From NCBI GenBank assembly GCA_027575805.1, contig JANBPU010000106.1, positions 1-54,730 on the forward strand: a DNA stretch of 54,730 nucleotides, given 5' to 3'. Position numbers and translations under genes: made by a program. Below, piece after piece: positions 21,508 through 33,523 of the stretch (position 1 is its first letter; each line of letters begins with the position of its first letter). Under the pieces are notes generated by a model, which had not been told where the DNA came from, did not search any database, and worked only from the letters and a program-made list of their open reading frames with translations. Source of the DNA: Mycoemilia scoparia. Lineage: Eukaryota > Kickxellomycota > Kickxellomycetes > Kickxellales > Kickxellaceae.

Positions 21508-22753
21508 GACAAAGGTAGTAGTTGGTGCGAACCACAATTAAATGCTACAGCAAGAGAAGGAGAACTAGTCAAGTTAAAGTAATAATAATGATACCCCCAA
21601 AGTAGTGTTGATATATAGACGGTTAGCTGGATGGGCAAATGAACACAGCCTATGTGTTAAAAAGTTAAAAATAGATAGAGATAGAGATAGAGGAAAAATT
21701 TAAAGGGGAAAAGCAAAATTCAAACCAAAGTGTTAATATAGCGGAGCAAGAACAGAGAGGGGGAGGTACAGAATATATAAGGGTTTATATAGGCGGGGAA
21801 CATGTGGAGAATCAATGCTAGAAAATAGTTGACACACATTCATATCACGCCTGATAACAGCAACACACCAGTATTGCCGAGCAGGATGCACACGCAGAGT
21901 GAGACCTGATAAAAGGAGTGGTGGTGTGGTGTGGTGAGGAGGCAATCAATGGCGCCGTGCGCCTAAAAAGGAGCAGCAGCAAGGATAAATAATAATGCAC
22001 CGTATTACTATCTGGAAAGTGGAGATTTATGGGGGAGGTCACAACTACGGGGGGTAGTGGGCCGAGGGAGACGCCGTACCTCTCACAGCCATCCATCCAA
22101 AACTGCGTCGGGCCACAACAAAAAAGACTTGTGCAGCCTGAGAGAGGGAGACAAAGGGGCGGGCCAAAATTCCAAAGTGTGGCGATCTTTCAACCCAGGG
22201 CTTTACTTGCTTGCTTCTCCTGTGGGTGTGTGTGGGCAGCACTTGATGATGGGCTCGGAACAAAAATATTTATCGGCTGAAGACTGGCTGCGAAGGGGTG
22301 TGTGTGTATGTTTGTCATAGTTGTGGTTCCCGCAGCCTCTCGTCCAGGGTCCTTTCCTCTTTGCTTGCTCCATTGCTCTCAGCGTATGCCCTGCATTATT
22401 AACACGGCAATATTCAGTAAGACTGGCGCGCACACACCCGTGAAAACCGTCTCAACGCAACCAATTCCGAGCACACCTTCACCAACTCTCTCGCTAACTG
22501 GGACCGTCCCACGAAAGAACGCTTTCAGGGTCGTTTGGCCGATAAGGTCACGGTCACGGACCATGTCATTGTTACCCGTCTCTTGGTTGCTATCTCCTTG
22601 TCAGCATACCGCTGCCAAGACATAAGGTAAGCCTTCTCGGATGCTCGTGGTGGTGAGCTGCTGCTGCTGCTAATAATAATAACAATATTGCCATTATTAT
22701 CAGAAAGTACTACTATTATTGTTTTGAGCTACAGCACTAGCAGCTGTGCTTAC

Positions 22754-22892
22754 CTGTTATCGTCACCCATCCAAATGTGACATGGAATCTACAACCCACA
22801 TACAAAATCTTGGCCCGCCTTTCTCGGCTCATGATGCCGGGGATGTGCATCATATGCAGCACAAGATCGAGGCTTTTAGCCAGTAAGTCGTC
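22754..22892 (-). other. Candidate 5' UTR exon of the SOK1 gene
   Basis: On the minus strand the segment is bounded by CACATTTCAG on its 5' side and by a GTAAGC donor after AACAG. A matching strong acceptor (pyrimidine tract then CTGTAG) ends at 21545, 37 bases before the SOK1 ATG. This supports a non-coding leader exon and an intron of about 1.2 kb, or several smaller introns. A frame is open through the 139 bases but does not join to the SOK1 frame. Confidence 0.3.
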
Positions 22893-25800
22893 CTGAAATG
22901 TGCGGTTATTTGGAACAAAAGAGGGGAGAGGGAGATGGGTGCGTACAGGAGATTGGCCAACCCGCCCCCCCCTGGTCTCTCTCGCTCTAAATTTACTCCA
23001 CACCCCCAATCAATCAATGATGGTCATTTGTTGGTCTTTAATTGGTGGTCTGAGAGACACTCTTTCTGACTTAAATACTTGTGCCCATGTAAACAGGACA
23101 TCGCTAGAGACCCACCACCACACAACAAAGAGAAAATGCCCTATTGACTTCTGGTGGCTGGTGTGGTGGTAACGTCAGACACCCACACACACATCTATCG
23201 CTTGCCTGCGCGTTTTATCCGCATGGACTGCTGCGTGAGATGCTTTATTGAAGGAAGATATTTCCCTTATCTGACTCATTTATTACTCTTACACTTGGCT
23301 ATTAGTTTGGATGCACATAAGCCATCAACGAGCAAATGATTCTGATAAATTGGGCCAATATAGACTCTTTTAGTATAAACAATGGAATTTTGGCCAGGAC
23401 TCTTGTGTCCCTCTGCCTCTTTGCATTACTCCGGCGAAGTTGTCAATTCTCTCTCATACATACATAAATGCACGTGAGCTAAAGATTCAATCATACCAAT
23501 GCATATGCGTTGAACATGGGACGATGCGGTTGACCATTCTCCGCCCTCTCCTCCTTCTTTGACTGCTGTATATTACTGCAAAGATATCTACCACGCCATT
23601 GCCCATATTGCCGCTGCCACCACCACCACCACCACCACCTTGACTACCACCTATTACTACTGCCATTGAGTATGGTTATCAATCCCCGGGCCTAAAAGCA
23701 TTGTAAGAGTGATAGAAAACAAAGTGCTAAGGTTTAGATGATAGTGATGATGATGAATCCTAGATATAATTGTTTTTGCTGCTACTACTAAAATAGTGTG
23801 GTATATACAAATTTGTAGATGACACTAACCGGCCAACTGATACAGGCAGACAAACAGTCAGATGGAAGATGCAGCCCGTCTGAATTTCCAAAACGGGATA
23901 AAAACACGGAAGGGCCTTCCTCATATATGTAAACGTTCATGTAGGACCCAAAACCGGAGAAGTAGGCAGATACAAATGCAGAGGAGAATAACCATAAAAG
24001 TGTTCAAACCAGAAGCAACAACAACAGTAATAATATCGGTATGTTAATAGTAACAAACAGCACAATAACAGTAGTAGTAGTAGTAGTAGTAGTAGTTTTG
24101 GTGGTGGTGGTGGTACACACAAACATTGTTGTGAGAAGAGAGAAATCTGCGTGTGTGTGATATTTGTGAAGGCATTTGGAATTCTCTCTTCTAACATATA
24201 ACGCTGAGTTAAAGCAAACATTCCATTTTCCTGGATGTCTTTCTACCTATCTATGTGGGATTAGGGATAAATAGGCAAAACCCATATATATATTTTGTTA
24301 ATTCTTTAATATTTACCACGCCAATCTAACTACTGGTATGAGCAAATGTTTGTACGTGGGAGAGAGTTGCAAAATGAGGATATCATTGAGTAGCAATAAT
24401 AGGCACGATGTTAGCCTCAAAATACAACCACACAATCCTCACTCTTTGCAGTTGACTAACCACATGTGGTTGTGCTTCTGCTTTATCATTCTATCCCGGC
24501 TGGCCATTAGGCTGGTTGCGTCTTGTGCATGCATTACTGCGCAATAGATCACACTAAAAAGGGCTGTGGGAGAAGAAGAAAAAACAATCAATAGCGGCAT
24601 GATGATTTTTAGCTATATAGATGCCAAGTAATATATTATGTCCGATCCGATCCGGGAATAGTATGCATTGATATGTATAAAGAAAAAGAAGAACGAGAGG
24701 GAAGGCGTGGTGGCCAGAATAAGATTTCTTGGTTTAGACATCAGTGTATTTGTGTGTGTGTGTGTATAGAGAGAGAGAAAGAGACCGCCAAAACAGTGTT
24801 TTTGTATTGAAAGGACACATACTTGCATTATAGTGGCATTAAACAATAAACTTAGTTAACATACAGAGAATGCTTTTATGTGTATATTTGTCTTGGATAA
24901 AGAAAGAGGAGAGAAAAGAGTAGGCCGCCACATCCAGAAATAATTATTTGGGATTATTTTATCGTTTAAAGTAACTAATCATGCTTTGAATTATAAAGAC
25001 ATTCCTTGGTACTAGCAGATATGTTTTTCACATTTAAACGCATATAAGCATATATGCAAGTCAAATGGAGCGTCATCTATAGTGAGTGGTTGGCTATAAT
25101 TGCGTTTGAATTCAGTTCAGTAAATATTAATGTATCATTGTAGGCTAAGCTTTGCCACTCGGTCTTAATGATATTGTTTCGATAATATAAATTAACTCAG
25201 CCAAGAGTTTGGATACTACATTATCATTATAATTTAACTACACTAGAACCTCTCAAAAGATACATTCAATAATAACCGATAAATTTTAGAATACCAAATA
25301 GTTAAGCCAACATAGAATCCTTATAAGCCACCACCACAAAGCTTGCATCCAACAATAGATTTTATTTCAATTGATGTATCTCTCTCCAAAAATACATACA
25401 TTCATACATGAAAACATTATATTAAACACAACAAATGCCCATTTATGCATGCACTGGCTAGTTAAGGGAGAAAGGGAGAGATAGCAAAATAATCTCTCTA
25501 ATGCTGTTAATATAAAATAACGCCCATTCCTTTGCCACGCATCCTCAGATACACATTATAGGTGTTATTTTTTGGCTAGGTTGTTTGTATCCTATCTATA
25601 ATATTTCTTTAGATATATAAAAGCATGTCTGTGTCTCTCGGCATCTTTGGCATGGAAAAATATATATTAATATTACTGCCTACTCACAGGGATAATTCAA
25701 CCTATTATTAGAAAATCCCGTTTCCCACACACATTTACAAATCGACTTTACTACCAATTTCTTCTCAGCCAAAATACATGTGTATGCGCTTTCAGCCATA

Positions 25801-26142
25801 GGCTTTACAACTAAACAAGTTTAAAAAACAAACTAACAATAGAAATAAAAATGGAATTTATGGAAACTATAATATAGTTAGCAACAACATTAAAACCACC
25901 ACTACTCTAAAAAGCCAAGGCAATGCAAAGCCAGAATGGCACAAATATTTGCATGTAAACATACCGATAAGAGAACATTCCTTTTTCCTTATATATTTAC
26001 TTTTAGCCAGTCCATGGTTATTGTTTACATATTGGCTGTCAATGGCTTATACATGGGTGGTCTCTTTATGTGTTTGGGAAAAATTGTTTGGCTTATTCTG
26101 TCTGTTCTGTGCTAGGCATTGTCATCAATTGAATTAAACAAT

Positions 26143-26286
26143 ATGGTCAAAGTTCACAAGGCATAAGGCAAAATGACGGGCCCCCCAGGAGTTGCGTATA
26201 AAATAACTGATGATTGGGCCAAAGCACGAGGAGGGCCCATTTCTGCCACAATATGTTTGATCCCAAGTGAAATCTTGCCATATGGG
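26143..26286 (+). repeat. R2 dispersed repeat, copy 1
   Basis: Starts ATGGTCAAAGTTCACAAGGC and ends at CCATATGGG. It aligns along its whole length with copies at 29114 (plus), 42955 (plus), 27112 (minus), 41473 (minus) and 54431 (minus). In one frame it reads MVKVHKA, then after a stop GVAYKITDDWAKA and ICLIPSEILPYG. Its last bases overlap the left end of an R1 element. Confidence 0.65.
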
Positions 26287-26404
26287 TAGTTATTTTTGAA
26301 GGGTGACTACTTTTGGTGGTCAATGATTGTGGGCACAGTCACAGCCAAATGGGCGGCCACCATTTATTAGCAAATGGCCACCGTTCATAAACTATCGCCC
26401 ATAT
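26280..26404 (-). repeat. R1 MITE-like element, copy B
   Basis: A 125-bp element with inverted ends: left ATATGGGTAGTTATTTTTGA, right a degenerate complement ending CGCCCATAT. The core CACAGCCAAATGGG places it opposite in orientation to copy A. It begins at the 3' end of R2 copy 1. Confidence 0.7.
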
Positions 26405-27111
26405 TTGTTCGATAAACTTGTTATTGTCGCTACCACCAGCATTCAATATTATAAAATCCTTCTCCCCAAATACTTTGTGCTTTTATGGACTTCAACTACA
26501 CCATGCGTAAAGACCTTTGCTATATGTAGCGATAAAATTGGTCTGTTTTATGATTTACAACCACTCTTGGTTCATTTACTTGTTCTGAGTCGTTGGTAGT
26601 AACAATAACCGTTCGTCAGATAATAATATCAGTTTATTGGTATCAACAGAAAAACGCAAGTAAAAAAAATGTATAATTGGGCTCTTCGATACAAAAAATA
26701 ATGGAAAAGAGAAGAAAGTATAATAATAAACTAGTCAGCGACAGGGAGAGAAAGAGAGATCCAAAAAATATTATAGAGATCGCTGATTTGTTTGTTACTC
26801 ACAGACCACTAATCGTAAATAAACGGATCCAAGTGTAAAAAATAATTGCATAAATGACACAGTCCATTTTTAACGGATAAACTTGGATCCTTCTCTACAG
26901 ATAAAGGTAGACACTTGACCATGTTTCAATTTGTTAGTAATGAAGTTCGGGTGAACTATGTGTGCGTTTTTTTCAAATATTTCAGATCCAATACTATTAA
27001 CCGTAATGCTTTCACCAAACAAGGACCCAAACCAAGTCTTATACGCGGGTGTGTGTTAGTGGTGTGGCTAAACGATAGAAAAGATCGGGCCTTTTCCCAA
27101 ATGAAACACAG

Positions 27112-27228
27112 CCCATATGGTGAAATTTTACTAGCGATCATACATGCAATAGACAAAAATTGATCCCCAGGCTTTGGTCCAATCTCAAGGAATTTACTAT
27201 GCAACCCTTGGTGGCCCATTTTTGTTTA
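27112..27228 (-). repeat. R2 dispersed repeat, copy 3 (partial)
   Basis: The reverse complement aligns to R2 copy 1 from the GGGCC-CC-AGG block through GATTGG-CCAAAGC to AGT-AAAT-T and CCATATGGG. The 5' third is lost or unrecognisable. No R1 element follows. Confidence 0.5.
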
Positions 27229-28156
27229 CGGACACATGAGGTCTGACCAGATGGTAGCAGCAGAAACGAGTCATAACTATTTTACTGAAAGGGGCCTCTG
27301 AGGAAGCCAACAACCCATCCCCGCTGCTTATTGCTAATATAAATAAGGGAGACCAAAGGGCAAATGGTTTACAAGTGATCGATCGTTTTCTGATGGCGGT
27401 CTAATCATAAACCATCGCTAATATAAAAACAGTCAATGACAAACCAGACCAAACAAGACCATTTATATGAAAATATTTCTATAAAAATCATTATGAACGG
27501 CGGTGTTAATAAACAGCAACTAAAGAGGGCGGTAGTTTAATAAAACTAATAAAGCAATACCAATTGGATTTGGATGTTTCTATGAAATGATGGAGTCTTG
27601 GCTTGGCTAAAGTAAATCCATATAGAAGATGGATTTATGCACTGATTTTGACTAGTCCGGGCTTCGGGATACCGGATGTTACGACCCTTATTCATTCGAT
27701 CTACCTCACTGCCACTATCATTTTTATTAGTAGTCGGAGCCATTTATCTACCTCTCTAGCCTTTGGTTACTCTTTTTTGTTTTTTGTGAGTGACAGAAAA
27801 TCGGTAAATGTCTAATATTATCCTAGTCATGCATACATAATAGGTTGAAGAAAGCACCCGCTACGGCATTCTCTTCAATAGTTGCATACGAGCATTGGGC
27901 CCCAAACCTTGGCGCTTTATCATTTTCGTTGGATACACCTCAAGCGTGCCTATTGGTTTTAAGCCGTGATAAGCATTTTTTATAATACCACCCATTTATG
28001 TAGGGTATATTGGTAGCACAGTCAAAATTTTCCTACCCTTGTCTTATTGAAATGGCCTACAGAATAGTGCATAAATTATACGGGAATAGAGAAGGCAAAT
28101 AAATGCAATTCCATACATTTGAACCCAAAACCATTGCAGGTGCAGCAACTACGGAT

Positions 28157-28284
28157 ATATGGGCAGTTATTTTTGAAGGGCTATTAATTCTTACCAGTAG
28201 GTCAGTAGTTTCAACTTGCATACTGGCCAGCATATATTATCATTGGTAATATTAATTTAGCCCTTCAAAAATAACTGCCCATAT
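28157..28284 (+). repeat. R1 MITE-like element, copy C (best-preserved ends)
   Basis: A 128-bp element with perfect inverted ends: GGGCAGTTATTTTTGAAGGG at the left and its exact reverse complement at the right, both bounded by ATAT. The interior is less similar to the other copies. The perfect ends suggest it is the youngest or a recently active form. Confidence 0.8.
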
Positions 28285-29113
28285 GTACAATAGTTATGAT
28301 TGAAGACCAATGGTCACATGTGATGTGAACTCCTATGGAGCGCACGTACTATCTCTTCCAAAGAGCAAGAATTGGCACAAACACAATACCAATAAAGTTA
28401 CAAGGGTAAAAAAAAGAAAGGATTTACTCTCTACAGCCATGACAGTTCCCTGGATACCATATAAGAATGATGCAGTGCGCTTGTGTTACCAATGATCCCT
28501 GGATTGTTTCTATGGCCCAGTAAAGCAATAGCAACAGGTGAATTGTGCCGACCTGCTTATCTTCCCCATCTCAGCTTCTTTCTTCTAGCTTTCTTATTTT
28601 TTGGGTAATCATGATACAACAAGCACAAATGAACAAAGGTAAAGTGAATAAGACGAGTACGGCTATATTCCACATGCCTTGCATCCAATTCAAAGATTTG
28701 GACGAATAATTTAGTTGTCAATCCCATTGTGTAGTATCACACACATACGCACGCCAATTGCTTTTGGTTCTATGCTTTAGGGCTTTTTAAGATGGGCTAC
28801 AAAATCTAACCACTAAGAGGAACAATAGTAGTGTCATAATAATACTCACGTCATCTTAACCCACGCACACACAATTTGACACTACTTTGTAGGCTGCTGA
28901 TCACCACCAGCATAATGTCACTAAGAAACCATCTGACCTTATCAGATCAAACACGAGGATATTGGCTTTTATAAATGGCTCGCTAGTAAGCTTTAGAGAG
29001 TGTTTTGGTCTCGTTTTCAATAAGCATTTTCCACACTACAGTAAAAAAGAATTAGCTCCTTTTGCATATTGAATTATGGCAGGACTCAAATGTGCAGTAA
29101 CAAGTCTGTGAGC

Positions 29114-29255
29114 ATGACCAAAGTTTACAAGGCCCCTGAGAGAAATAGGCTGCTAACAGTTCTATATGAGATGGCTGATGACTGGATCAAATTCTGAGGA
29201 CCCGTTTTTATATATACACTATACATTTGATTCCAATTGAAATCTCGCCATCTGG
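29114..29255 (+). repeat. R2 dispersed repeat, copy 2
   Basis: Aligns with copy 1 from ATGACCAAAGTTTACAAGGC to GAAATCTCGCCATCTGG. One frame reads MTKVYKAPERNRLLTVLYEM then ADDWIKF up to a stop, after which IHLIPIEISPSG continues with a frame change. The pattern is that of a decayed repeat that may once have been coding. Confidence 0.6.
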
Positions 29256-30586
29256 CTATATGATTGCTATCATAAAACCCGGTGTTGTTTATTCCTGGGT
29301 TGCAACATAATCATGGATTCGGGCTTCCGACCTTTACCCCTCAACAGTAGAATTGAATTATGCCCGATAGCACATTTATTGAATTTCTCATGGGAAAAAT
29401 AATCCTATTACCGGCATTATCGGAACACAACATCCAAACCTCTCACACGCACAGCCCAGAGAGCAAGAATAAAGAAAAATAAATTGGACTTAATAATGCA
29501 ATGTAAGCAGGCAAGAAAAAGGTCTTTAAAACTACGCAGTACTCTGTATTGCGAGTATGCCTAACCTTTGCATAATAATAATAATAATGATTTATTGGAA
29601 GGTAGATTGGTAGAATGGCTGCCAGCATAATATTGGAATTACAGGTTTTCCTTTGCAACTCACTAATAGCCACGATCCAATGATTCTTGACTATCTAATA
29701 TATATATATATAGTTCCAATAGTCCAGCGTAGTCACCCACAGTCTTCCCCACTCCAATACTGAAGGATAGAACATTCTAAAATAATATTTATTTATTTTT
29801 CTTTTTCGGCCCTAACAGCCCACATACCAATTTCCATACACACAATCGCCATTAGGACTATTGTATTATTCCGGCCTTAAAAATTCTCTAACAGTTTTTT
29901 ATTTGCGAATTCTTTAATGCACGAATGTATGCAGTGGCTGTAACAACATGACTAACACACAGGCTCAGTGCCGGAATAGTTTTGCGTGGTCCTTCTAGTA
30001 CGACACACGCATATATTTCAATGCCCAATGCTATCACCAGCGATTGGTTTTAGTATTTTGATTTGGATGTTCAAGACTTTATAGCCTACAACTAGAACAT
30101 TTTCACACGCATTCACACATTGTTATTCAAATAAAAACACTCATATTCTTGGTTTATAGCCCACTTTAGTTATTTAGCCTGTTTTACTGGCATAAGAATG
30201 TTTAATACTCGTCTTTTTTCCATGTATTTTGTTTAAATTCCACCATCAACTTTACCTGGGCTTACAATATAAAGCTTTGCACTTGTCAGGAGTTGTTGCT
30301 ATTTTTATCAACACCAACTACTGCTGACATCACCGAATTTATTTATAAATATTTATTCTATTTTTAACAATATCACCACCACCACCACCACTGTTACTTT
30401 CTGATTTTTCATTGGCAACAAAAATAACCACATAAATACCCACTCTTATGAAATTAATTACTGTGTTGTTTTCTTTTAATTTTTATAGGCTCCAAAGAAA
30501 TTCTGGCTTTGTTTTCGAGACTATTCAATGCCGATATTTTATTTCATTCTAATGTTTTTTGCTTTTTTATATAAAAGTTTAAACCA

Positions 30587-30706
30587 ATATGGATCACAAT
30601 TTTTGAAAGGCACCTTTTTGTGGCTAACAATTATAAGGGAAATCACAGCCAAATATGTGATCACCATTTATTATCAGATGACCACCCTTCAAAAATGTTC
30701 ACACTT
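30587..30706 (-). repeat. R1 MITE-like element, copy D (degenerate)
   Basis: The left end ATATGGATCACAATTTTTGA is the mirror of the right end of copy A. The core AATCACAGCCAAATATGTGA is shared, and ACCCTTCAAAAATG marks the decayed right end. The right boundary is approximate. Confidence 0.65.
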
Positions 30707-30933
30707 ATTGGTATGCGTATCTTTTATGATTAAGAATTACAATAGATTAAACTAAATAGCTCCAAAAAATTATCATGTAAAATATTCACCCATAAGCTTT
30801 ACTTATTCAATGGTGTTAATAGCGTATTGTTTTATACCCCACACAGTGTGGTTATGATTTAAGATGGCTATGGACCGAATACCGAGGCTACTATTATCTG
30901 AATTTGCACTGCAGAAATAAATAATCGTAGGCC

Positions 30934-31916
30934 ATGCGCGTAGTTTTGCAAAAAGTGGCGAATGCCAGTGTTACAGGTATAATCCCAGAAATATTATTCA
31001 CAAAAAAAACACAATATTTTATGCGATTTGCTCATATACAGACGCCTAACCACCATTTACAATCATCAATAGTTGGCGACAGAGTCGTTGGAAAAATTGG
31101 AAAAGGGGTCTGCGTCCTCATTGGCATCTACAAGGATGATACAGTCAAAGACATGGACTACATGTAAGGGCCAAGGCATAGATCTTGCTATCTCTCCATA
31201 GACACCCATGCTCATTTGATGGCCATCTATTACATAGGATCAAGAAAATCCTTGGAATGCGAGTATTCGAAGACGATAGCGGTAAAATGTGGACAAAGAG
31301 TGTAAAGGATCTTGGACTTGAAGTCCTATGCGGTAAGCCCACTTTCTCTATTCTTTTAGCCCTAACGTATGCTTAGACTGTTCTAACAAGTGACTTGTGG
31401 CCCATGTAGTTTCCCAGTTCACACTTTACGGAAAGACAAATAAAGGTAGATTATAGCTGTGCTTTCAATATTGATATTTTGCATTGCGTTTGATTAGTCT
31501 CCTAGCTTAACTTGAGGGTGTAATATTTTTTAACATTGCCAATGCACTGATAGGAAATAAACCAGATTTTCACGACTCAATGAGGTCAGAGCAGTCGCGG
31601 GATTTTTACAATGAGTTTGTGGTCAAACTCAGATCGCAATACGATGCCAGCAAAATCCAAGGTAAGCCTTGGCACATGGAGATTACCGGTCACAGCAATA
31701 ACCACATATAAGCAATAGTCTAACTTTAACATACTCCACTCATCGCTATTCATAGAGGGTGAATTTGGCGCAATGATGCTTGTCAATATTGCCAATGATG
31801 GCCCAGTTACTTTAGAGCTGGACTCTCGTAAATTTACTTATAACGATCAGATCAAGACTCAGTCTAATGAGTCCTCATCTTCATCGTCAACCCCAGTACC
31901 AGCAACACAGCCATAA
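30934..31916 (+). CDS. DTD1: D-aminoacyl-tRNA deacylase (DTD1)
   Basis: Six-exon model: join(30934..30976, 31073..31163, 31238..31332, 31410..31445, 31554..31661, 31756..31916), 177 residues. It starts MRVVLQKVANASVTV and carries the two active-site motifs of the family: SQFT at residues 78-81 and NDGPVT at 138-143, the Gly-Pro (140-141) that gives chiral selection. Other landmarks are RVFEDDSGK and GNKPDFH. The enzyme hydrolyses D-aminoacyl-tRNAs (and glycine mischarged on tRNA-Ala in characterised members), protecting translation. The C-terminal 35 residues are a Ser/Thr/Pro-rich tail not needed for the fold. It converges on TMA7, with 231 bp between the stop codons. Confidence 0.96.
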
Positions 31917-32147
31917 AATGGCTTGCTTTTTATGTTTTAGACTTTTCTTTTGCATTACAATTCATCATGTTCTAAAAATATAGAATGAGATTAGCAAAAG
32001 TAGCTGTTGTAATAGTTCTATTAACAAAGGTGCAGTGCAAGTGTGCAGATTGCGGTTTGGAAATCAGCTGTTGGTTAGTTTGGTATTCAAACCGGAGTAG
32101 AGCAAATGTATGTGCTCACATGTTTGGGTGTAGGTGTAAGCGCCGAT

Positions 32148-32636
32148 CTACTTTTTGCCAGACTTCTTGATTCCACCGCTCACTATTATCAACAGCAGCA
32201 CAATTTAAAATCGTTTATAAATATACATTTCTTTCTATTTGATTTAAAAGAGGCAATAAATATGTACTTACAGAGAGGACCGCCCTTGGCAGCCTGTGCC
32301 TTCAATGCCTTGAGCTTGGCCTGTTCTTCCTTCTGCTTTTGCTTGAAAGCAACATCTTCCTATATCAGCGTTTAAATACCCACATATAGTTCTCATAATA
32401 TGGACACTGTTGCAAACATTTCATAGACAATGGAAAAGTTACACAGAAATATCACATCAATCCCTACCTCGTCCATATCATCTTGCTTCTTCTTGGGCTT
32501 CTTGAGGGGCTTGAGTTTTCCACCTGAGTATGCCAAAATAAAGTTAGAAAATACTTTTAGTATTTTGTGCTGAATTGACAATAAAGCGTATATAATATTT
32601 TGGTGGAGTATATAGCTTGCCTTGGCGTCCGGACAT
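32148..32636 (-). CDS. TMA7: Translation machinery-associated protein 7
   Basis: Four-exon model: complement(join(32148..32182, 32272..32359, 32468..32523, 32621..32636)), 64 residues, the same length as human TMA7/CCDC72. It reads MSGRQGGKLKPLKKPKKK, then DEEDVAFKQKQKEEQAKLKA and ends SGGIKKSGKK. The first intron begins GCAAGC after CAAG, a GC-AG intron; forcing a GT donor would break the conserved MSGR-GGK join. The protein is lysine-rich and ribosome-associated in yeast; its exact role is not settled. Too fragmented to appear as a long ORF. Confidence 0.95.
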
Positions 32637-33523
32637 TTTTACCAACAAAGACCTGAAAAGGAGTTCGAATTTAAAATTTGTGTCTAAATTGGAAAAGAGG
32701 TTTAGGTTCTCCTCAACGCTAGCTGTTGGAACATGCTAGGTTTTTAAGGGTTTGTCGTGAAATGATTACAGCCACAGCCAAAATCGAACAGAGCAAAGAT
32801 CAGATCAGTGCCCGAACAGTGATCAGTATCCAACCCAGAAACCACCAAAATCATGTTGGGACCTAGCCTACCTGGATGCGCCAAGGAGTTATGAACGTAT
32901 CCAATTTCTGAGATTAAATGCCAGCTAATTATATCAATTACAAAACCAATATACTTATATTATTGAGAACTAGCCTATCCAGATATGCCCAGGGGCTGTG
33001 ATTATCTATGTAACCTGTGGTTAAATGATAACTAGTTATATTTATAAACCATATATGATATGTATCATAATTTTGAAGGATGAATAATTATAAGGCCAAT
33101 CACAGCCATGTTGATGTCCAGTTTTACTAGTAAACATCTCCCCTTCAAAAATTATGATTTATATTTAACTTTAAAAAATTTCAAAGACTGGAGATAATAT
33201 ACAAAATTTAAAGCAATATTATCAAGTATACTTAAGGTTTTGCTCAAAGGAGTTACTTTTCCCTATAGCAGAAGAAAAGATGACAGGCCAGGATAGTCCA
33301 AAATAAACATGGACTGCCAGGAAGTTGTAAAAGAAAAATTTCAAGAGAATTTAGAATTAATAATAATAATTCCGAATGAGTAAGGATGGTTGAGAATAAA
33401 AGAGGGTGAATAATAATAATAACATTTTAACCTATATATATCAATGATGTATTGAAATAGAGAATTTAAAACGATGGTATACAATAGAAACAGGGCTGTT
33501 AAGGGTTTAAATAGTTTGGTCGT
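32637..33523. other. TMA7 promoter side and PTA1 3' flank, with one R1 copy
   Basis: Contains the divergent TMA7 leader, an imperfect duplication of about 110 bp (segments near 32862 and 32968 sharing CTAGCCTA-CC-GAT-GCC), and R1 copy E at 33058. No coding region visible. Confidence 0.5.
33058..33164 (-). repeat. R1 MITE-like element, copy E
   Basis: A 107-bp element between TMA7 and PTA1. On the minus strand its core TTTACTAGTAAAACTGGACA and GGCTGTGATTGG match copies A and F closely. Ends: CATAATTTTGAAGG at the left and CCCTTCAAAAATTATGAT at the right. Confidence 0.8.

Larger units (their letters stand above)
21508..30933. other. 9.4 kb gene-poor region with a SOK1 leader, microsatellites and decayed repeats
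   Basis: The first 1.5 kb is the SOK1 leader and promoter, with a probable 5' UTR exon at 22754-22892. From about 23.3 kb on I find no ORF with protein-like composition or recognisable domain. Contents: CAC/CAT runs near 23615-23640, a GTA run at 24070-24095, (AT)n, three R2 repeat copies (26143, 27112, 29114) and three R1 copies (26280, 28157, 30587). A heavily intronated small gene could still be hidden here. Confidence 0.5.

Noticed and set aside
22302..22625. 107-codon plus-strand ORF and its minus-strand counterpart
   Set aside because: Both lie in the SOK1 leader region, lack domains and no splice pattern links them to a coding gene.
22754..22775. 5S-rRNA-like stretch (GGATGGGTGACG on the minus strand)
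   Set aside because: Only about 12 bases match; the internal control region and helix I of 5S rRNA are absent here, unlike at 43316-43427.
26327..26599. 90-codon plus-strand ORF starting inside R1 copy B
   Set aside because: It begins at GTG within a repeat and shows no domain; most likely chance openness.
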